From positions 1-64,000 of IMG/VR virus record IMGVR_UViG_3300017710_002137: a DNA stretch of 64,000 bases. One strand, given 5' to 3'. The number at the start of each line of letters is the position of its first letter. Within the stretch, counting starts at the first letter, position 1. Origin of the DNA: a virus. Shown piece after piece: positions 33,414 to 43,376 of the stretch. Position numbers and translations under genes: made by a program. The notes below the pieces were generated by a model. That model searched no databases and was not told the DNA's origin. It saw only the letters and a program-made list of their open reading frames with translations.

Positions 33414-36400
33414 ATGGCAATTATCAAGAAATTTTCACCATTTCAAAATCTTAGTAACTTTTCAACATTTGTTGATGATGATAATCCAAATTCAGAATAC
33501 TTTAAGATTACTGAATTTAAGGAAACATTTACAGGTGGTAAAAACGGGTTTCTTATAGAAGGGTGTCCGGAATTAAAAGAAAGTTCTGAGGTTAAGATAG
33601 AACTACTTGATGTGGAGGGAAATCCCATATACTTCGAGCCTGGAGATGGTATACCAGAATATTATGAAGGTACATCTAAATTAATATCAGTTCATGTTTA
33701 TGAGGATACTCCAATTGGATTGGGAAAGATAACTATACTTGGTGAACTAAAACAATATAAAGATTCTTTTGGAGCTCTTGTAGATATACCCAATGAATGG
33801 AGGGGTGTTTACAATGTTAAGTGGGAAAGAACATTTCAGGTAAATAAAAATTTATCCAATGAAACAACTGTTAGGTTTTATAAAAGACCTTCAGTAACAA
33901 TTACAGAATTAATAAAACCCATATTTTCTAAATCTATTCCAACTGTAACTGATACTGGTCATGTACATGGGTTTTCTATAACACCATCTGTTGGTGAAAA
34001 TATTACAACATGGAGAGCTGGTACATCATATGGATTACGATTAACAAGTGGTTCTTGGGATGTTGATGTAGATGAAAATATTATTACAATTTCAAATCCT
34101 TCATATCAAGCTAGAATAATTGAAGTATTGGATTCGAAACAGGTACTTGTTGATATACCTTATACTGAAAATAATATTGTAACAGATTTTGAATCTGGTT
34201 CTTATTCTGTTACTTATACTGATTTTCAAAATCAAGTTGTTGGAGAAACTTCTTTAACAGGTTCATTTGCTAAAGTAGATATATCACAACTTAAAACTTT
34301 TGTTGGTGATGTTGCTAGAGTAAAGGTATTTAGAAAATCAAGAAACGCTGTTGGTGATTTTCAATTTGTACAAGAATCAAAATTAGAATCATCAGAATTA
34401 CTTAGAGATATTACAACAACATCGGATACGGAATTGTCGTATGGTAGATTCGATGAAAACAACTTAACTAACTATTGGGTAACCTCATCTGATTCACATC
34501 CTACTTCAATCAACTCAGATGTTTTATCTCAAGCAGTAAAGATTGATTATGATGAGAATGTAGGTGGTGTACAGAGATTAATAACATCAGAATCAATATC
34601 AGTATCAAGTGATGTTGAATATACACTAAACTTTAGAACATTACTAAGTGGTTCACTTGATGATAGTGGTAAAACAATAAGGGCGTTTTTTAGTTCATCA
34701 AACTTTACACAAGATTTTACAACAATAAGTGGTTCTGCTATTTATAGAGCAAGACAAAATATATCTGAAAATATTATATCTCAAAATACTGGTGATGCAA
34801 AATTAGTATTCGAGGTTCAAGGTTCTGATTGGTACATTTCAAATGTATCTTTAAGAAATGCACAAGAATCATCATTTTCACCAGATGAATTTACTTTAAT
34901 TCAAGATATTCCAAGAAAAACTGCATCTGAAACATTTGATTTTAGATTTGAGTTTTATGATATCAATAACAATTATATACCTGTTGATGTTTCTGCTGTT
35001 GGTGTATTTAATGGTGGTAATGATTTTCCTACAAGTGCAAAATTATTAACATTTGAATCCGATAGAAATGCATTTAGATTTTCAAGTGGTTCGGTACAAA
35101 ATCCAAAGAATCAACAAATACAACTTAAGATAACCCAAAATAACTTAACGGGTTCAATATTGTTTGAATCATCTGCATTTGATGTTGATGGTAATTATTT
35201 AAATCCAAATGATTATACACAATATCCTGGTTTACTAACAGGTGTAAATCCAGCTGGAGGGTTAATTACTATAAATAATTTTACTGGTTCAAGAACTGAT
35301 AATTCACCAACTCCTTTTGTTGGTTCTGTTATTTATACCGCTTCATTAGAAAACTTACAAGAGTTTGAAACTGTTTATAGATTAGAAGATGGTGATAATG
35401 CACCTCAACTTATTGTAACTTCAAACGCAAATCAATTTACATATGAACCAACTGCATTAGAACCAAAGCCATCTGGTCAATCGATTACAGTTAGAGCTCA
35501 GAGAAAAAACTTAGCATCTTTAATTACACCAATAGAAATAAATAGTGGTAGTAATAAACCTAAATTAAATTATGTAGATACTGTTAATGGTATAGATACA
35601 TATACTTTAACCGCAACTACATTCTCAGCTTCTTTTTCCGATAACTCATTTGATGAAGTAACTTATTCATTTACTGGTTCGGATGTATTTGGTAATAAAC
35701 AATCAGATGAAATTACGATTTCAAAAGTAGTTAACTTTGATGGTGTATCTATAACTCTTACAAACGATTCAACTACATTTAGAGCAAATGGACAAGGAGC
35801 GGTTCTTGATAATTTTGCAAGTGGTGATGGTGAGGTAGAAGTTAGAATTGCAAATAAAGAGATACAACATAGTGATGGACTAACTTCACCAAACAGATTT
35901 GATATTGTATCCGCAACAGCAACAAATGTGACTGAGGCATATTCATCCTATACTACCAATGAATATGGTATTTCCTCATTATCTGCAGATAGTGGTTCTT
36001 TGATACTGAGTGTAAAATATCTTGCTGGTGATAATAGTACTTCACAATCTTTTCAGAAAAAAGTAAACTATACTAAAAACAGAATAGCATCCCCTTCTAT
36101 TGTATTTGATACTACAAATAAAACACAGAATGTAGATGCTAAATCAACGGGTGCACAATTAAGTTCATTTGATTCATCTACAATGGCTATTCGAGAATTC
36201 TATACAGGTTCTCTTACATCATTTTCTTCAGCTAATATCGATTTAACAATAACATCTGGTTCTAACGATGTAAGTGGAAATCCTTTAGTAACAAGGAGTG
36301 GATTAAGTTTATCTTATGGTGAATTACCAAATAATACAAACTCAACTCAAGTAGGATTAACTGCTACAGTAACAGATAGTGAAGGAACAAGTAGAGAGGT

Positions 36401-39400
36401 TAGTGATACCGTTTCACTTTCTAAAACAAATGCTTCTGCACCAAATGTTGAGATACAAGTATATCCTTCATCTCAAACTATAACTGCAAACTCTGTTGGT
36501 AGTGGTTCAGCAACCCCATCTAATTTATCAATTGTGGTATCTGAAGGAGGAACAACAAGAACAATATCCTCAATTGGAACAATAACAACAACTGGTGGAT
36601 TAAGTGTAAATACACCAACTTCTCCATTTACAACAATATCGTTTACTTCAGATGCATCTGATATGACATCTGATACTGGTACAATTACGATACCAGTTAC
36701 AACAACAAATAGTGAAGGAAGTTCTGTAACAAAAACTATAACTGCAATTGTTACAAGAGCACGAGAAGGTGAAACTCCCGTATTAGTTACTCTTACTCCA
36801 CAGGCTCAAACTATAACTGCAAATTCTTTGGGTAGTGGAAGTGAATCACCACAAACTATTAGTGTAAGTGCAAAACAAGGAAGTACTGATGTTTTTGATT
36901 CTATGACAGTTTCATATAGTGGAGGTATAGGTGGAACGATTTCAAGTAATAACTTAACATTTACAGATACGGCATCTGATATGACTTCTGATACAGAAAC
37001 TATAACATTTGCTGTAACATATACAGATTCTGCAGGGGATACATCTACTGAAAACATTACTGCAAATATTTCGAGAACAAGAGCTGCAAGACCAAATGTT
37101 GAGGTTTCGGTTTCTCCAACAGGACAAACAATAGAAGCAAATTCGCGTGGTAGTGGTTCGGCAACTCCACAAACTTTAACAGTAAGGGCACTTGAGGGTG
37201 GTACGAGTAGATTTGAAGAAATCACTAATGTTTCATTTTCAAATGGATTGGATGGTGATGATTCTCCATTATCAAACACAGTAGCATTTACATCAACTGC
37301 AACTGATATGACATCTGATACCGGTACTGCAACTGTAACTGTTTCATACCAAGATAGTGAAGGAACACTTGGTACTAAAGATGTGATAGCAACAGTATCA
37401 AGAGTTAGAGTGGCTCAACCAGGTATAAATTTCTCAGTTACTCCTGCCGCTCAAACAATTGCTGCTAATTCAAATGGTACTTTAACTGGTACAATACAAG
37501 ATGTAAGAGTTGATGGGTTTGAAGGTAATAGTGCTTTAACATATAATCAAGGAACTCTTAGTGCTGGTCAATATAAAATTACTAATGTAACTGGTGTAAG
37601 TGTTTCAGATACAACACCATCGGATGAGAATATTGATATTACAGGTTTTAGTGGAGATAGTGCAACTGGTACTGCTTTTATTGGATTTAAAGATAACGAA
37701 GGAACTACTGGTACAACAACTATTAAATTTACACTTTCTAAATCTAAAAAAGCAACACCAGTTGTTGCGATATCTGCAAATCCACAATCACAAACAGTTG
37801 ATTCAAATTCAGCATTTTCATCAGTTGGAACACCATCTGCTGTAACAATAATTGTTAACGAAGGTGGTAGTAATTATACACATACGACAGGTACGGTCAC
37901 TGCAAATAAATTTAAAATTACTGGTGTAACAAATGGTACAAATAATAATGATGGAACTATTACACCAACCACACCAAGTGATGCCAATGGAACAACTTCT
38001 GTTGTAACTTTAAGTTACACAAACTCAGAAGGTAGAGAATTTACATCGAAAACAATTACGGTTAATGTTGGTGTTGCAGTTCAAGGAGATGATGGAGCGG
38101 CTGGTCCTGGTATTACATTCGTTGGAGATTGTTCTGATTTAGCAAGTACATTTACTTGGACAAGTGATGAGAACACAAGACAAGTTACTAAGGTTGGTAG
38201 TTCGTATTATATTACAAAAGATGCGGCCGATGGTGTAGCAAAATCAACAACAGGATGTCCTGGTGATACTGGTTGGGGAACTTACTTTGAAACAATGACA
38301 TCTTTTGCATCGGTTGCTACCGATGTACTTTTTGCTCAAGATGTTTACGCTAACAAAACAGTTAATATTGGTACATCTCCAAATGGAACTGAACCTGTAA
38401 TCGCATTAAATGCAGATGCAAGTAATGATTATGCAAATCCATACATTGGAATCGGTACATCTGCTTATAATGGCACTGGTATATTCTTAGGATATAATAG
38501 TGATGTTGCTAAACTATCCTTAAAATCATCAACAAATTCGTTATTGTGGGATGGTACAAACCTTACAGTAAATGGTGGTGGTACATTCTCAGGTGATTTA
38601 TCTGCAGCTGGTGGTACTTTTGAAGGTAGTTTATCAGTAGGTTCTGGTGATGATATATTAAAAGTTGATTCGAGTGGTAACTTACATATCGGAGATGCTA
38701 ATTATGCGGATGCACCATTTAAGGTATCCAATGATGGTACACTTACAGCAACTGGAGCAACAATTAGTGGTGCAATTACTATAACTTCTGGTGATACCGC
38801 GGATGCAATTGCTCAAGCAAAATCAGTTGCAGATGCGGCAACAGGAAGTGCCGCCACTGCTCTATCGGCCGCTCAAGGTGCTCAACAAGATGTTGATAAC
38901 TTGAACATACCAACAGTACCAACTACATTTAATCCAAATAACTTGTCAAATGTTGGTACACCATCTGTTAGTGGATTACATTTAGGTGAGGATAAAATGG
39001 GATTCTATAATGCAACTGCACCAGCTGGATGGAAATCTTATTTAGATAGTAGTGGTAACTTTTTTCTTGCAGGTACAAATAGTGGAGCTGCCGCTCCATT
39101 GAGTTTTACAGGTACAACCGGTATCTTATCAGTTACAACAGGTGCAACAATTGGTGGTTGGACAATTGATTCAAATTCGATACACACTGGTACAAAAGGA
39201 AGTAGTGGAAACTTTACATCAGCAGGTGCTATAACAATTGGAAGTAGTGGTTTTATATCAGCAAATGGATTTTATATTGATACTGATGGTAACTTTGTAC
39301 AAGAAACCACAAAAACTAAACTAAAGAAAGATGGTGTTGCAACACCAAGAGCTTTATCTAATTTATTTGATATTGATTCATCTGAAATATTTATTAAAAC

Positions 39401-40619
39401 TGCTGCAAAAATTGGTAGTGGAACTCAAAAGGGTAGTTTCTCAACTGCGTTTGCATTTGATACCGATGGTACGTTTTCTTTAAATAATGATTTTAGAATA
39501 AAAGGCTCATCATCTGGAATCGGGACTCGATTTAATACTATATCTACCAACTTCTCAGCGATTGATACTCGAGACGGTTTCTGTGTATTACCTGGTACTA
39601 AAATAATTTCTAAAAGAGGTGAGATAAATGTAGAAGATACAAAAGAAGATGATGTAATCAAAATATTTAACTTTGAAACCAAAGAATGGGGATGGTCATC
39701 TATTGATGAAATTATTACTAATAAAGTACAAGGATGGAGTAAGATAGAAACAGAATTAGGTAAAAAGTTAAAATGTTCTAATTCACATTTACTATATCAT
39801 CCTGATTATCCTAATTGTGAAATTTCTGTTGATAAACTCGGAGTTGGTGGTGAGTTGTATGTTTATGCTGATGGAAGATTAGTTATTGATAAAATAAAAA
39901 GTATAGAAACTTTTGATGAAGAAGTTGAGGTTTGGAATTATGAATTAGATGTAGTGCATAATTATATTTCAGATGGAATACTTTCACATAATATGTCTGC
40001 AAAATTAGACGCAGTTGTAACATTAGGACACGCATATAAAAAGAGAATATCGGAAAATATTTCAAGAGGTGATTTAGTAAAAGTAGATTCAAATAATGAA
40101 CTTATAAAAGTATCATCAGCAAAAGATACATCGGTGGTTGGTATTCTTTGGGAAAAATATGAATTAAAAATAACAAACCTAATAACTGGTTCCGTAGAGG
40201 ATGGATACACTCCTTTTACAGCATCAGAAGAAATGGTATCCGCTTCATATTTGGATTCATTTGGTAATTATTTAACAAATAATGAAACTGGTTCAAAAGA
40301 AATGTGGAGAGTAGCATCTCTTGGGGATAGTATTGAATGGAATATATCCGGTTCTTACTTTAGTTTAACAGGATTTAAAATGTGTAATCAAGGTGGTGAT
40401 GTTGTACCTGGTGATTTACTTTGTTCTTCAGATACTCCTGGTTATTTAATGAAACAACCATCAGAGTGGGTAGTAACAGGATTTAATGGAGATTCTACTC
40501 CAATTTACGAAGAAAGACAATCACAATGTTCTTATACAGTAGCAAAATCTATGGAATCATCTTCGTGGGATTCTAATGGTAAAATGGAAGGCGTGTACGG
40601 ATATCTATATTGTGGATAA
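33414..40619 (+). CDS. Giant tail fibre with Ig-like repeats and embedded Hint domain
   Basis: The 2401-residue protein starts with an attachment-type domain (FSPFQNLSNFSTFVDDDNPN, residues ~7-26). Beta-rich modules follow to about residue 1000, then five Ig-like repeats (about 1010-1560), a short collagen-like GDDGAAGPG, and a fibre shaft with repeats such as GGTFSGDLSAAGGTFEG. A Hint domain (residues 2057-2193) interrupts the C-terminal part, and a terminal beta-rich domain ends in GYLYCG. This is probably the receptor-binding fibre. It is transcribed from its own late element and lies between the replication and sugar gene blocks. Confidence 0.8.
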   Translation: MAIIKKFSPFQNLSNFSTFVDDDNPNSEYFKITEFKETFTGGKNGFLIEGCPELKESSEVKIELLDVEGNPIYFEPGDGIPEYYEGTSKLISVHVYEDTPIGLGKITILGELKQYKDSFGALVDIPNEWRGVYNVKWERTFQVNKNLSNETTVRFYKRPSVTITELIKPIFSKSIPTVTDTGHVHGFSITPSVGENITTWRAGTSYGLRLTSGSWDVDVDENIITISNPSYQARIIEVLDSKQVLVDIPYTENNIVTDFESGSYSVTYTDFQNQVVGETSLTGSFAKVDISQLKTFVGDVARVKVFRKSRNAVGDFQFVQESKLESSELLRDITTTSDTELSYGRFDENNLTNYWVTSSDSHPTSINSDVLSQAVKIDYDENVGGVQRLITSESISVSSDVEYTLNFRTLLSGSLDDSGKTIRAFFSSSNFTQDFTTISGSAIYRARQNISENIISQNTGDAKLVFEVQGSDWYISNVSLRNAQESSFSPDEFTLIQDIPRKTASETFDFRFEFYDINNNYIPVDVSAVGVFNGGNDFPTSAKLLTFESDRNAFRFSSGSVQNPKNQQIQLKITQNNLTGSILFESSAFDVDGNYLNPNDYTQYPGLLTGVNPAGGLITINNFTGSRTDNSPTPFVGSVIYTASLENLQEFETVYRLEDGDNAPQLIVTSNANQFTYEPTALEPKPSGQSITVRAQRKNLASLITPIEINSGSNKPKLNYVDTVNGIDTYTLTATTFSASFSDNSFDEVTYSFTGSDVFGNKQSDEITISKVVNFDGVSITLTNDSTTFRANGQGAVLDNFASGDGEVEVRIANKEIQHSDGLTSPNRFDIVSATATNVTEAYSSYTTNEYGISSLSADSGSLILSVKYLAGDNSTSQSFQKKVNYTKNRIASPSIVFDTTNKTQNVDAKSTGAQLSSFDSSTMAIREFYTGSLTSFSSANIDLTITSGSNDVSGNPLVTRSGLSLSYGELPNNTNSTQVGLTATVTDSEGTSREVSDTVSLSKTNASAPNVEIQVYPSSQTITANSVGSGSATPSNLSIVVSEGGTTRTISSIGTITTTGGLSVNTPTSPFTTISFTSDASDMTSDTGTITIPVTTTNSEGSSVTKTITAIVTRAREGETPVLVTLTPQAQTITANSLGSGSESPQTISVSAKQGSTDVFDSMTVSYSGGIGGTISSNNLTFTDTASDMTSDTETITFAVTYTDSAGDTSTENITANISRTRAARPNVEVSVSPTGQTIEANSRGSGSATPQTLTVRALEGGTSRFEEITNVSFSNGLDGDDSPLSNTVAFTSTATDMTSDTGTATVTVSYQDSEGTLGTKDVIATVSRVRVAQPGINFSVTPAAQTIAANSNGTLTGTIQDVRVDGFEGNSALTYNQGTLSAGQYKITNVTGVSVSDTTPSDENIDITGFSGDSATGTAFIGFKDNEGTTGTTTIKFTLSKSKKATPVVAISANPQSQTVDSNSAFSSVGTPSAVTIIVNEGGSNYTHTTGTVTANKFKITGVTNGTNNNDGTITPTTPSDANGTTSVVTLSYTNSEGREFTSKTITVNVGVAVQGDDGAAGPGITFVGDCSDLASTFTWTSDENTRQVTKVGSSYYITKDAADGVAKSTTGCPGDTGWGTYFETMTSFASVATDVLFAQDVYANKTVNIGTSPNGTEPVIALNADASNDYANPYIGIGTSAYNGTGIFLGYNSDVAKLSLKSSTNSLLWDGTNLTVNGGGTFSGDLSAAGGTFEGSLSVGSGDDILKVDSSGNLHIGDANYADAPFKVSNDGTLTATGATISGAITITSGDTADAIAQAKSVADAATGSAATALSAAQGAQQDVDNLNIPTVPTTFNPNNLSNVGTPSVSGLHLGEDKMGFYNATAPAGWKSYLDSSGNFFLAGTNSGAAAPLSFTGTTGILSVTTGATIGGWTIDSNSIHTGTKGSSGNFTSAGAITIGSSGFISANGFYIDTDGNFVQETTKTKLKKDGVATPRALSNLFDIDSSEIFIKTAAKIGSGTQKGSFSTAFAFDTDGTFSLNNDFRIKGSSSGIGTRFNTISTNFSAIDTRDGFCVLPGTKIISKRGEINVEDTKEDDVIKIFNFETKEWGWSSIDEIITNKVQGWSKIETELGKKLKCSNSHLLYHPDYPNCEISVDKLGVGGELYVYADGRLVIDKIKSIETFDEEVEVWNYELDVVHNYISDGILSHNMSAKLDAVVTLGHAYKKRISENISRGDLVKVDSNNELIKVSSAKDTSVVGILWEKYELKITNLITGSVEDGYTPFTASEEMVSASYLDSFGNYLTNNETGSKEMWRVASLGDSIEWNISGSYFSLTGFKMCNQGGDVVPGDLLCSSDTPGYLMKQPSEWVVTGFNGDSTPIYEERQSQCSYTVAKSMESSSWDSNGKMEGVYGYLYCG
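36441..38080 (+). repeat. Five tandem Ig-like repeats in the fibre gene
   Basis: Repeats begin at Pro1010, Pro1122, Pro1227, Pro1336 and Pro1449, giving units of 105-113 residues (about 315-340 nt). Each opens with a strand ending in 'P..QT' and then ANS/SNS, as in YPSSQTITANS, TPQAQTITANS and SPTGQTIEANS. The protein copies are clearly related but diverged, so the array is old rather than a recent expansion. Confidence 0.75.
39582..39992 (+). other. Hint (intein-like) domain inside the fibre
   Basis: Residues 2057-2193 form a 137-residue Hint domain. It starts with CVLPGTKIISKRGEINVED (block A, Cys2057), has SNSHLLYHP (block B-like, His), and ends with NYELDVVHNYISDGILSHN (blocks F/G, His2192-Asn2193). 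No homing endonuclease is inserted. The residue after Asn is Met, not Cys/Ser/Thr, so normal class 1 splicing is unlikely; cleavage as in bacterial intein-like domains is possible. Confidence 0.75.
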
Positions 40620-40629
40620 AAAATAATTA

Positions 40630-41622
40630 ATGAAGGTTTTTGTAACAACAGGTTGTGGTAACATCATTCAAGGTGGTGCTGATATGTGGACTAATAATTT
40701 TATAGAATTAGTTTTACCTCATCTTTCTGAATACTATATTTTGGTAGATTCTAAAAAACCAATTGGATGGAAAGATACATATCATCTTGAGAAAAGTGGT
40801 AAATTACACTTTCACTTAGAAAACGAAGAAAAAACAGATTTTATTTTAAGAGTTTGTAAGGAAATTCATTTCTTACATGCAAACTACCATAAAAGAGAAC
40901 ATCTTTGGAAACATAAAGATAAGTGGGGAACTATTTTTGTACAAGCATATTTACCAGATATGTTAGATTATGGAGATTCACTAAGACAGTTTAATACAAG
41001 TGTAGTAGAAGAAGATGTAGATTATTTACTTACTCATTGTAAGAAAAGAATTTGGATTGGAAATAATCCTTCTCGTATCTTTGGTAAGTTTAAAACTGAT
41101 ACCATACCAAACTTTTATGAATTTAAACAAAATAAACCATTAAATAAAATTAATAATAAACTTGGATTTACTTCTCGAATTGAATCAAGAAAAAATGTGC
41201 ATTATTTAGATGGATTACCATCTTATGTTTTGAGTGGTTACTATGATTGGAAAAACATATCTGAAACGAACAGGTTTGATTTCTCTAAGGTTAAATACTT
41301 TAAATGGAACATTGATATACTTGAATCGTTTATGAACCTTAAATGGAGTATTTCACATTCATGTCATACTAACGAACCATTTGGTTACTCCATCTTTCAG
41401 GCAGTAGATTGGGGTAAGTTGCCTATCTTAGATGAGAATTGGGGAGAAGTTGATTACAAATATAGAGCATCTACCAAACAAGAATTTAAAGAAGTGTATG
41501 AAACTATATTATCAGATAATCATGAAACACACTTAAAACAATTTAATAATTTAAAACAATATTTAAAATCCTTTGATGATAAAAATAGGTGGTCATCGGA
41601 GGTTGTTAGTATTTTTAATTAA
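40630..41622 (+). CDS. Glycosyltransferase, GT-B fold (GT4-like)
   Basis: The 330-residue protein starts with a GT-B-like N-terminal half (VFVTTGCGNIIQGGADMWTN), whose Gly-rich loop is typical. The C-terminal half has NEPFGYSIFQAVDWGKLPIL (about residues 254-273), matching the GT4 'E.FG...EA...G..PV' nucleotide-sugar site with Glu, although the second Glu is Asp or missing. It starts 10 nt after the fibre gene, so the enzyme may modify the fibre or a surface glycan. Confidence 0.7.
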   Translation: MKVFVTTGCGNIIQGGADMWTNNFIELVLPHLSEYYILVDSKKPIGWKDTYHLEKSGKLHFHLENEEKTDFILRVCKEIHFLHANYHKREHLWKHKDKWGTIFVQAYLPDMLDYGDSLRQFNTSVVEEDVDYLLTHCKKRIWIGNNPSRIFGKFKTDTIPNFYEFKQNKPLNKINNKLGFTSRIESRKNVHYLDGLPSYVLSGYYDWKNISETNRFDFSKVKYFKWNIDILESFMNLKWSISHSCHTNEPFGYSIFQAVDWGKLPILDENWGEVDYKYRASTKQEFKEVYETILSDNHETHLKQFNNLKQYLKSFDDKNRWSSEVVSIFN

Positions 41623-41634
41623 TATATTTTTATA

Positions 41635-41642
41635 TATTTATA
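41635..41642 (+). promoter_or_regulatory. Proposed late promoter element TATTTATA in a 141-nt gap
   Basis: TATTTATA lies in the gap at 41623-41763 before the methyltransferase gene. Unlike the others it is 121 nt from the start codon, leaving an untranslated leader. That leader contains GGGGGTTTGGGGG (41677-41689) and two copies of AAGACACTAA (41696-41705 and 41747-41756). It may start transcription of the sugar cluster. Confidence 0.4.
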
Positions 41643-41763
41643 TACGTTTACTGATTTTGACCATACTTATAAACATGGGGGTTTGGGGGTAGTGCAAGAC
41701 ACTAAGACAACTGACAAATAAAAAGACAAATTAAATACCTATAACTAAGACACTAAAGTAGTT

Positions 41764-42546
41764 ATGACACTATTCAATCTCGATTTTTTGCGTGAACATT
41801 TAACGAATAATCAAATACCTCAAACTGATGTAAATGGTAATGAGTTTCATGTTCACAAACCTGTTCCTTATAGATGGACTCATGGAGCAACTGACTTAAC
41901 TCTTGGTGATGGGTTGTTAATTTATTCTATAATTCATTACATGAGAGCAAAAGTTTGTGTTTGTTTGGGTAGTGGTGGTGGATTCATTCCAAGAATCATG
42001 ACACAAGCAAGGGTTGATTTATATGATTCACAAATATTTGAAGGAAATAGAGATTATAATTGGGGAGATATAGGTTGTACTTATCTTGTTGATGCTGATA
42101 ATGGTGTGGGTGGGAATGTTGATTGGAAAGATGAAAACTCTTTTTTAAGAAAAAACTTTTTTCCAAGAATTATATTAGATACAACTGAAAACGCATATTA
42201 TAACTTTTTTGTTAAAGAAGATATCAAGATAGATTATCTACATATAGATGCTGGACATTCATACGAGGATGTTCATAATGATTTCACACTTTATTCAAAG
42301 ATATTATCTCCACATGGAATTATATCAATACATGATACTGATGTATCTTTTGAAAAAGATTTAATTGTAACCGAAGATGTTAAATCTAAAGATGACCAAG
42401 ACAATATTACAAATGGCCCCTCAAAATTAATTGAAGAATTGAAATCAAATAAAGATTGGGAAATTTTCAACTTTTTTAATAACGGTATATTTAAGACTAA
42501 ACCGAGTTCTACTGGTTTGACAATTCTTCAAAGATGCAGAAAATAA
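41764..42546 (+). CDS. Class I SAM methyltransferase (Methyltransf_24-like)
   Basis: The 260-residue protein has a Gly-rich SAM loop CLGSGGGFIPRIM (about residues 67-79) and a second motif IDYLHIDAGHSYEDVHNDF (about 157-175), then LSPHGIISIHDTD. That DAGH...HD pattern is typical of methyltransferases near sugar gene clusters that methylate sugar hydroxyls. It follows a 141-nt leader and overlaps the GT2-like gene by 13 nt. Sugar O-methylation is the likely role but the substrate is not visible. Confidence 0.75.
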   Translation: MTLFNLDFLREHLTNNQIPQTDVNGNEFHVHKPVPYRWTHGATDLTLGDGLLIYSIIHYMRAKVCVCLGSGGGFIPRIMTQARVDLYDSQIFEGNRDYNWGDIGCTYLVDADNGVGGNVDWKDENSFLRKNFFPRIILDTTENAYYNFFVKEDIKIDYLHIDAGHSYEDVHNDFTLYSKILSPHGIISIHDTDVSFEKDLIVTEDVKSKDDQDNITNGPSKLIEELKSNKDWEIFNFFNNGIFKTKPSSTGLTILQRCRK

Positions 42547-43376
42547 ATTTGGTTACAGTTGTTGGGCACAACACTACACTTCTTTCACATATGATAAACC
42601 ACTACAAAGATATCGTTGATGATATTTATGTTGTTGTTTATAGACAACACTCACTTGATGGAATATTAGAAGAGGTACTTAATCTTGGTATCAAACCATA
42701 TAAAGTAGTAACAGAAAAAAAATTTAATTGGGAAAGAGTAACTCAATTATACAACGAAGTAAAGCAAACCAAACCCGATGAGTGGTGGGTGGTTTCGGAC
42801 GATGATGAACTTCATGTTTACCCAAAACCCTTAAGAGAACTTATTACAGAATGTGATGAGAATGGGTGGGAGTTTATCACAGGAGGATTCCTCGATAGGA
42901 TAGGAGAGGATGGTGAGTTTCCTTTGGTAACAAAAGAAACTAATATTTGGGAATCGTTTCCATTTGCTGGATTTTTTAGATATCCAATGAGTGGAGCGAT
43001 GCCAAATAAATGTTGTGTAATGAAAGGTTCTGTGGATGTAACACCTGGTCAACACTTTGCTGTGATTGGTGATACTGATACTTGGAGAGAACGAGGATGG
43101 AATCATCCTAAAAGATATCCTATTGAAAAAGGATTAATCCAAGTACATCATTTTAAATGGGATTCAACTGTTTTAAAAAGATTAAAAGAAGTTTCAGAAA
43201 CAAAAAAAGATTATTCCTTTTGGAAAGAGTACAAAAAAATGTACAGAGCCATTCAAGTATTTGATTGGAAAATAGATGTGAATAATCCTGAGTTTATGTT
43301 TGAAAGAATGGGAGATAGTGGATACTTTGATTATATGAAGTGGAAAGAACTCTCAGATGTTATAGTAAAAATCTAA
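42534..43376 (+). CDS. Glycosyltransferase family 2-like (GT-A)
   Basis: The N-terminus (NLVTVVGHNTTLLSHMINHY) is a GT-A type opening of the GT2/GT92-like group that uses polar sites for nucleotide-sugar. WWVVSDDDELHVYP (about residues 83-96) contains the DxD metal motif. Later segments hold aromatic acceptor-site candidates (NIWESFPFAGFFRYP) and HHFKWD. At 280 residues it is full length for a single-domain enzyme. The next gene begins directly after its stop codon. Confidence 0.75.
   Translation: MQKINLVTVVGHNTTLLSHMINHYKDIVDDIYVVVYRQHSLDGILEEVLNLGIKPYKVVTEKKFNWERVTQLYNEVKQTKPDEWWVVSDDDELHVYPKPLRELITECDENGWEFITGGFLDRIGEDGEFPLVTKETNIWESFPFAGFFRYPMSGAMPNKCCVMKGSVDVTPGQHFAVIGDTDTWRERGWNHPKRYPIEKGLIQVHHFKWDSTVLKRLKEVSETKKDYSFWKEYKKMYRAIQVFDWKIDVNNPEFMFERMGDSGYFDYMKWKELSDVIVKI

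Noticed and set aside
36806-37279. 157-codon minus-strand open frame opposite the fibre repeats
   Set aside because: It mirrors the Ig-like repeat region, is Val/Ser-rich as expected of an antisense frame, and has no promoter or ribosome binding site.
41677-41689. G-quadruplex
   Set aside because: There are only two G5 runs; a two-layer fold would be weak, so it is listed only as an unusual composition.
41674-41691. Five-codon mini-frame MGVWG in the leader before the sugar cluster
   Set aside because: Lacks a ribosome binding site and any supporting conservation; probably produced by the G-runs.
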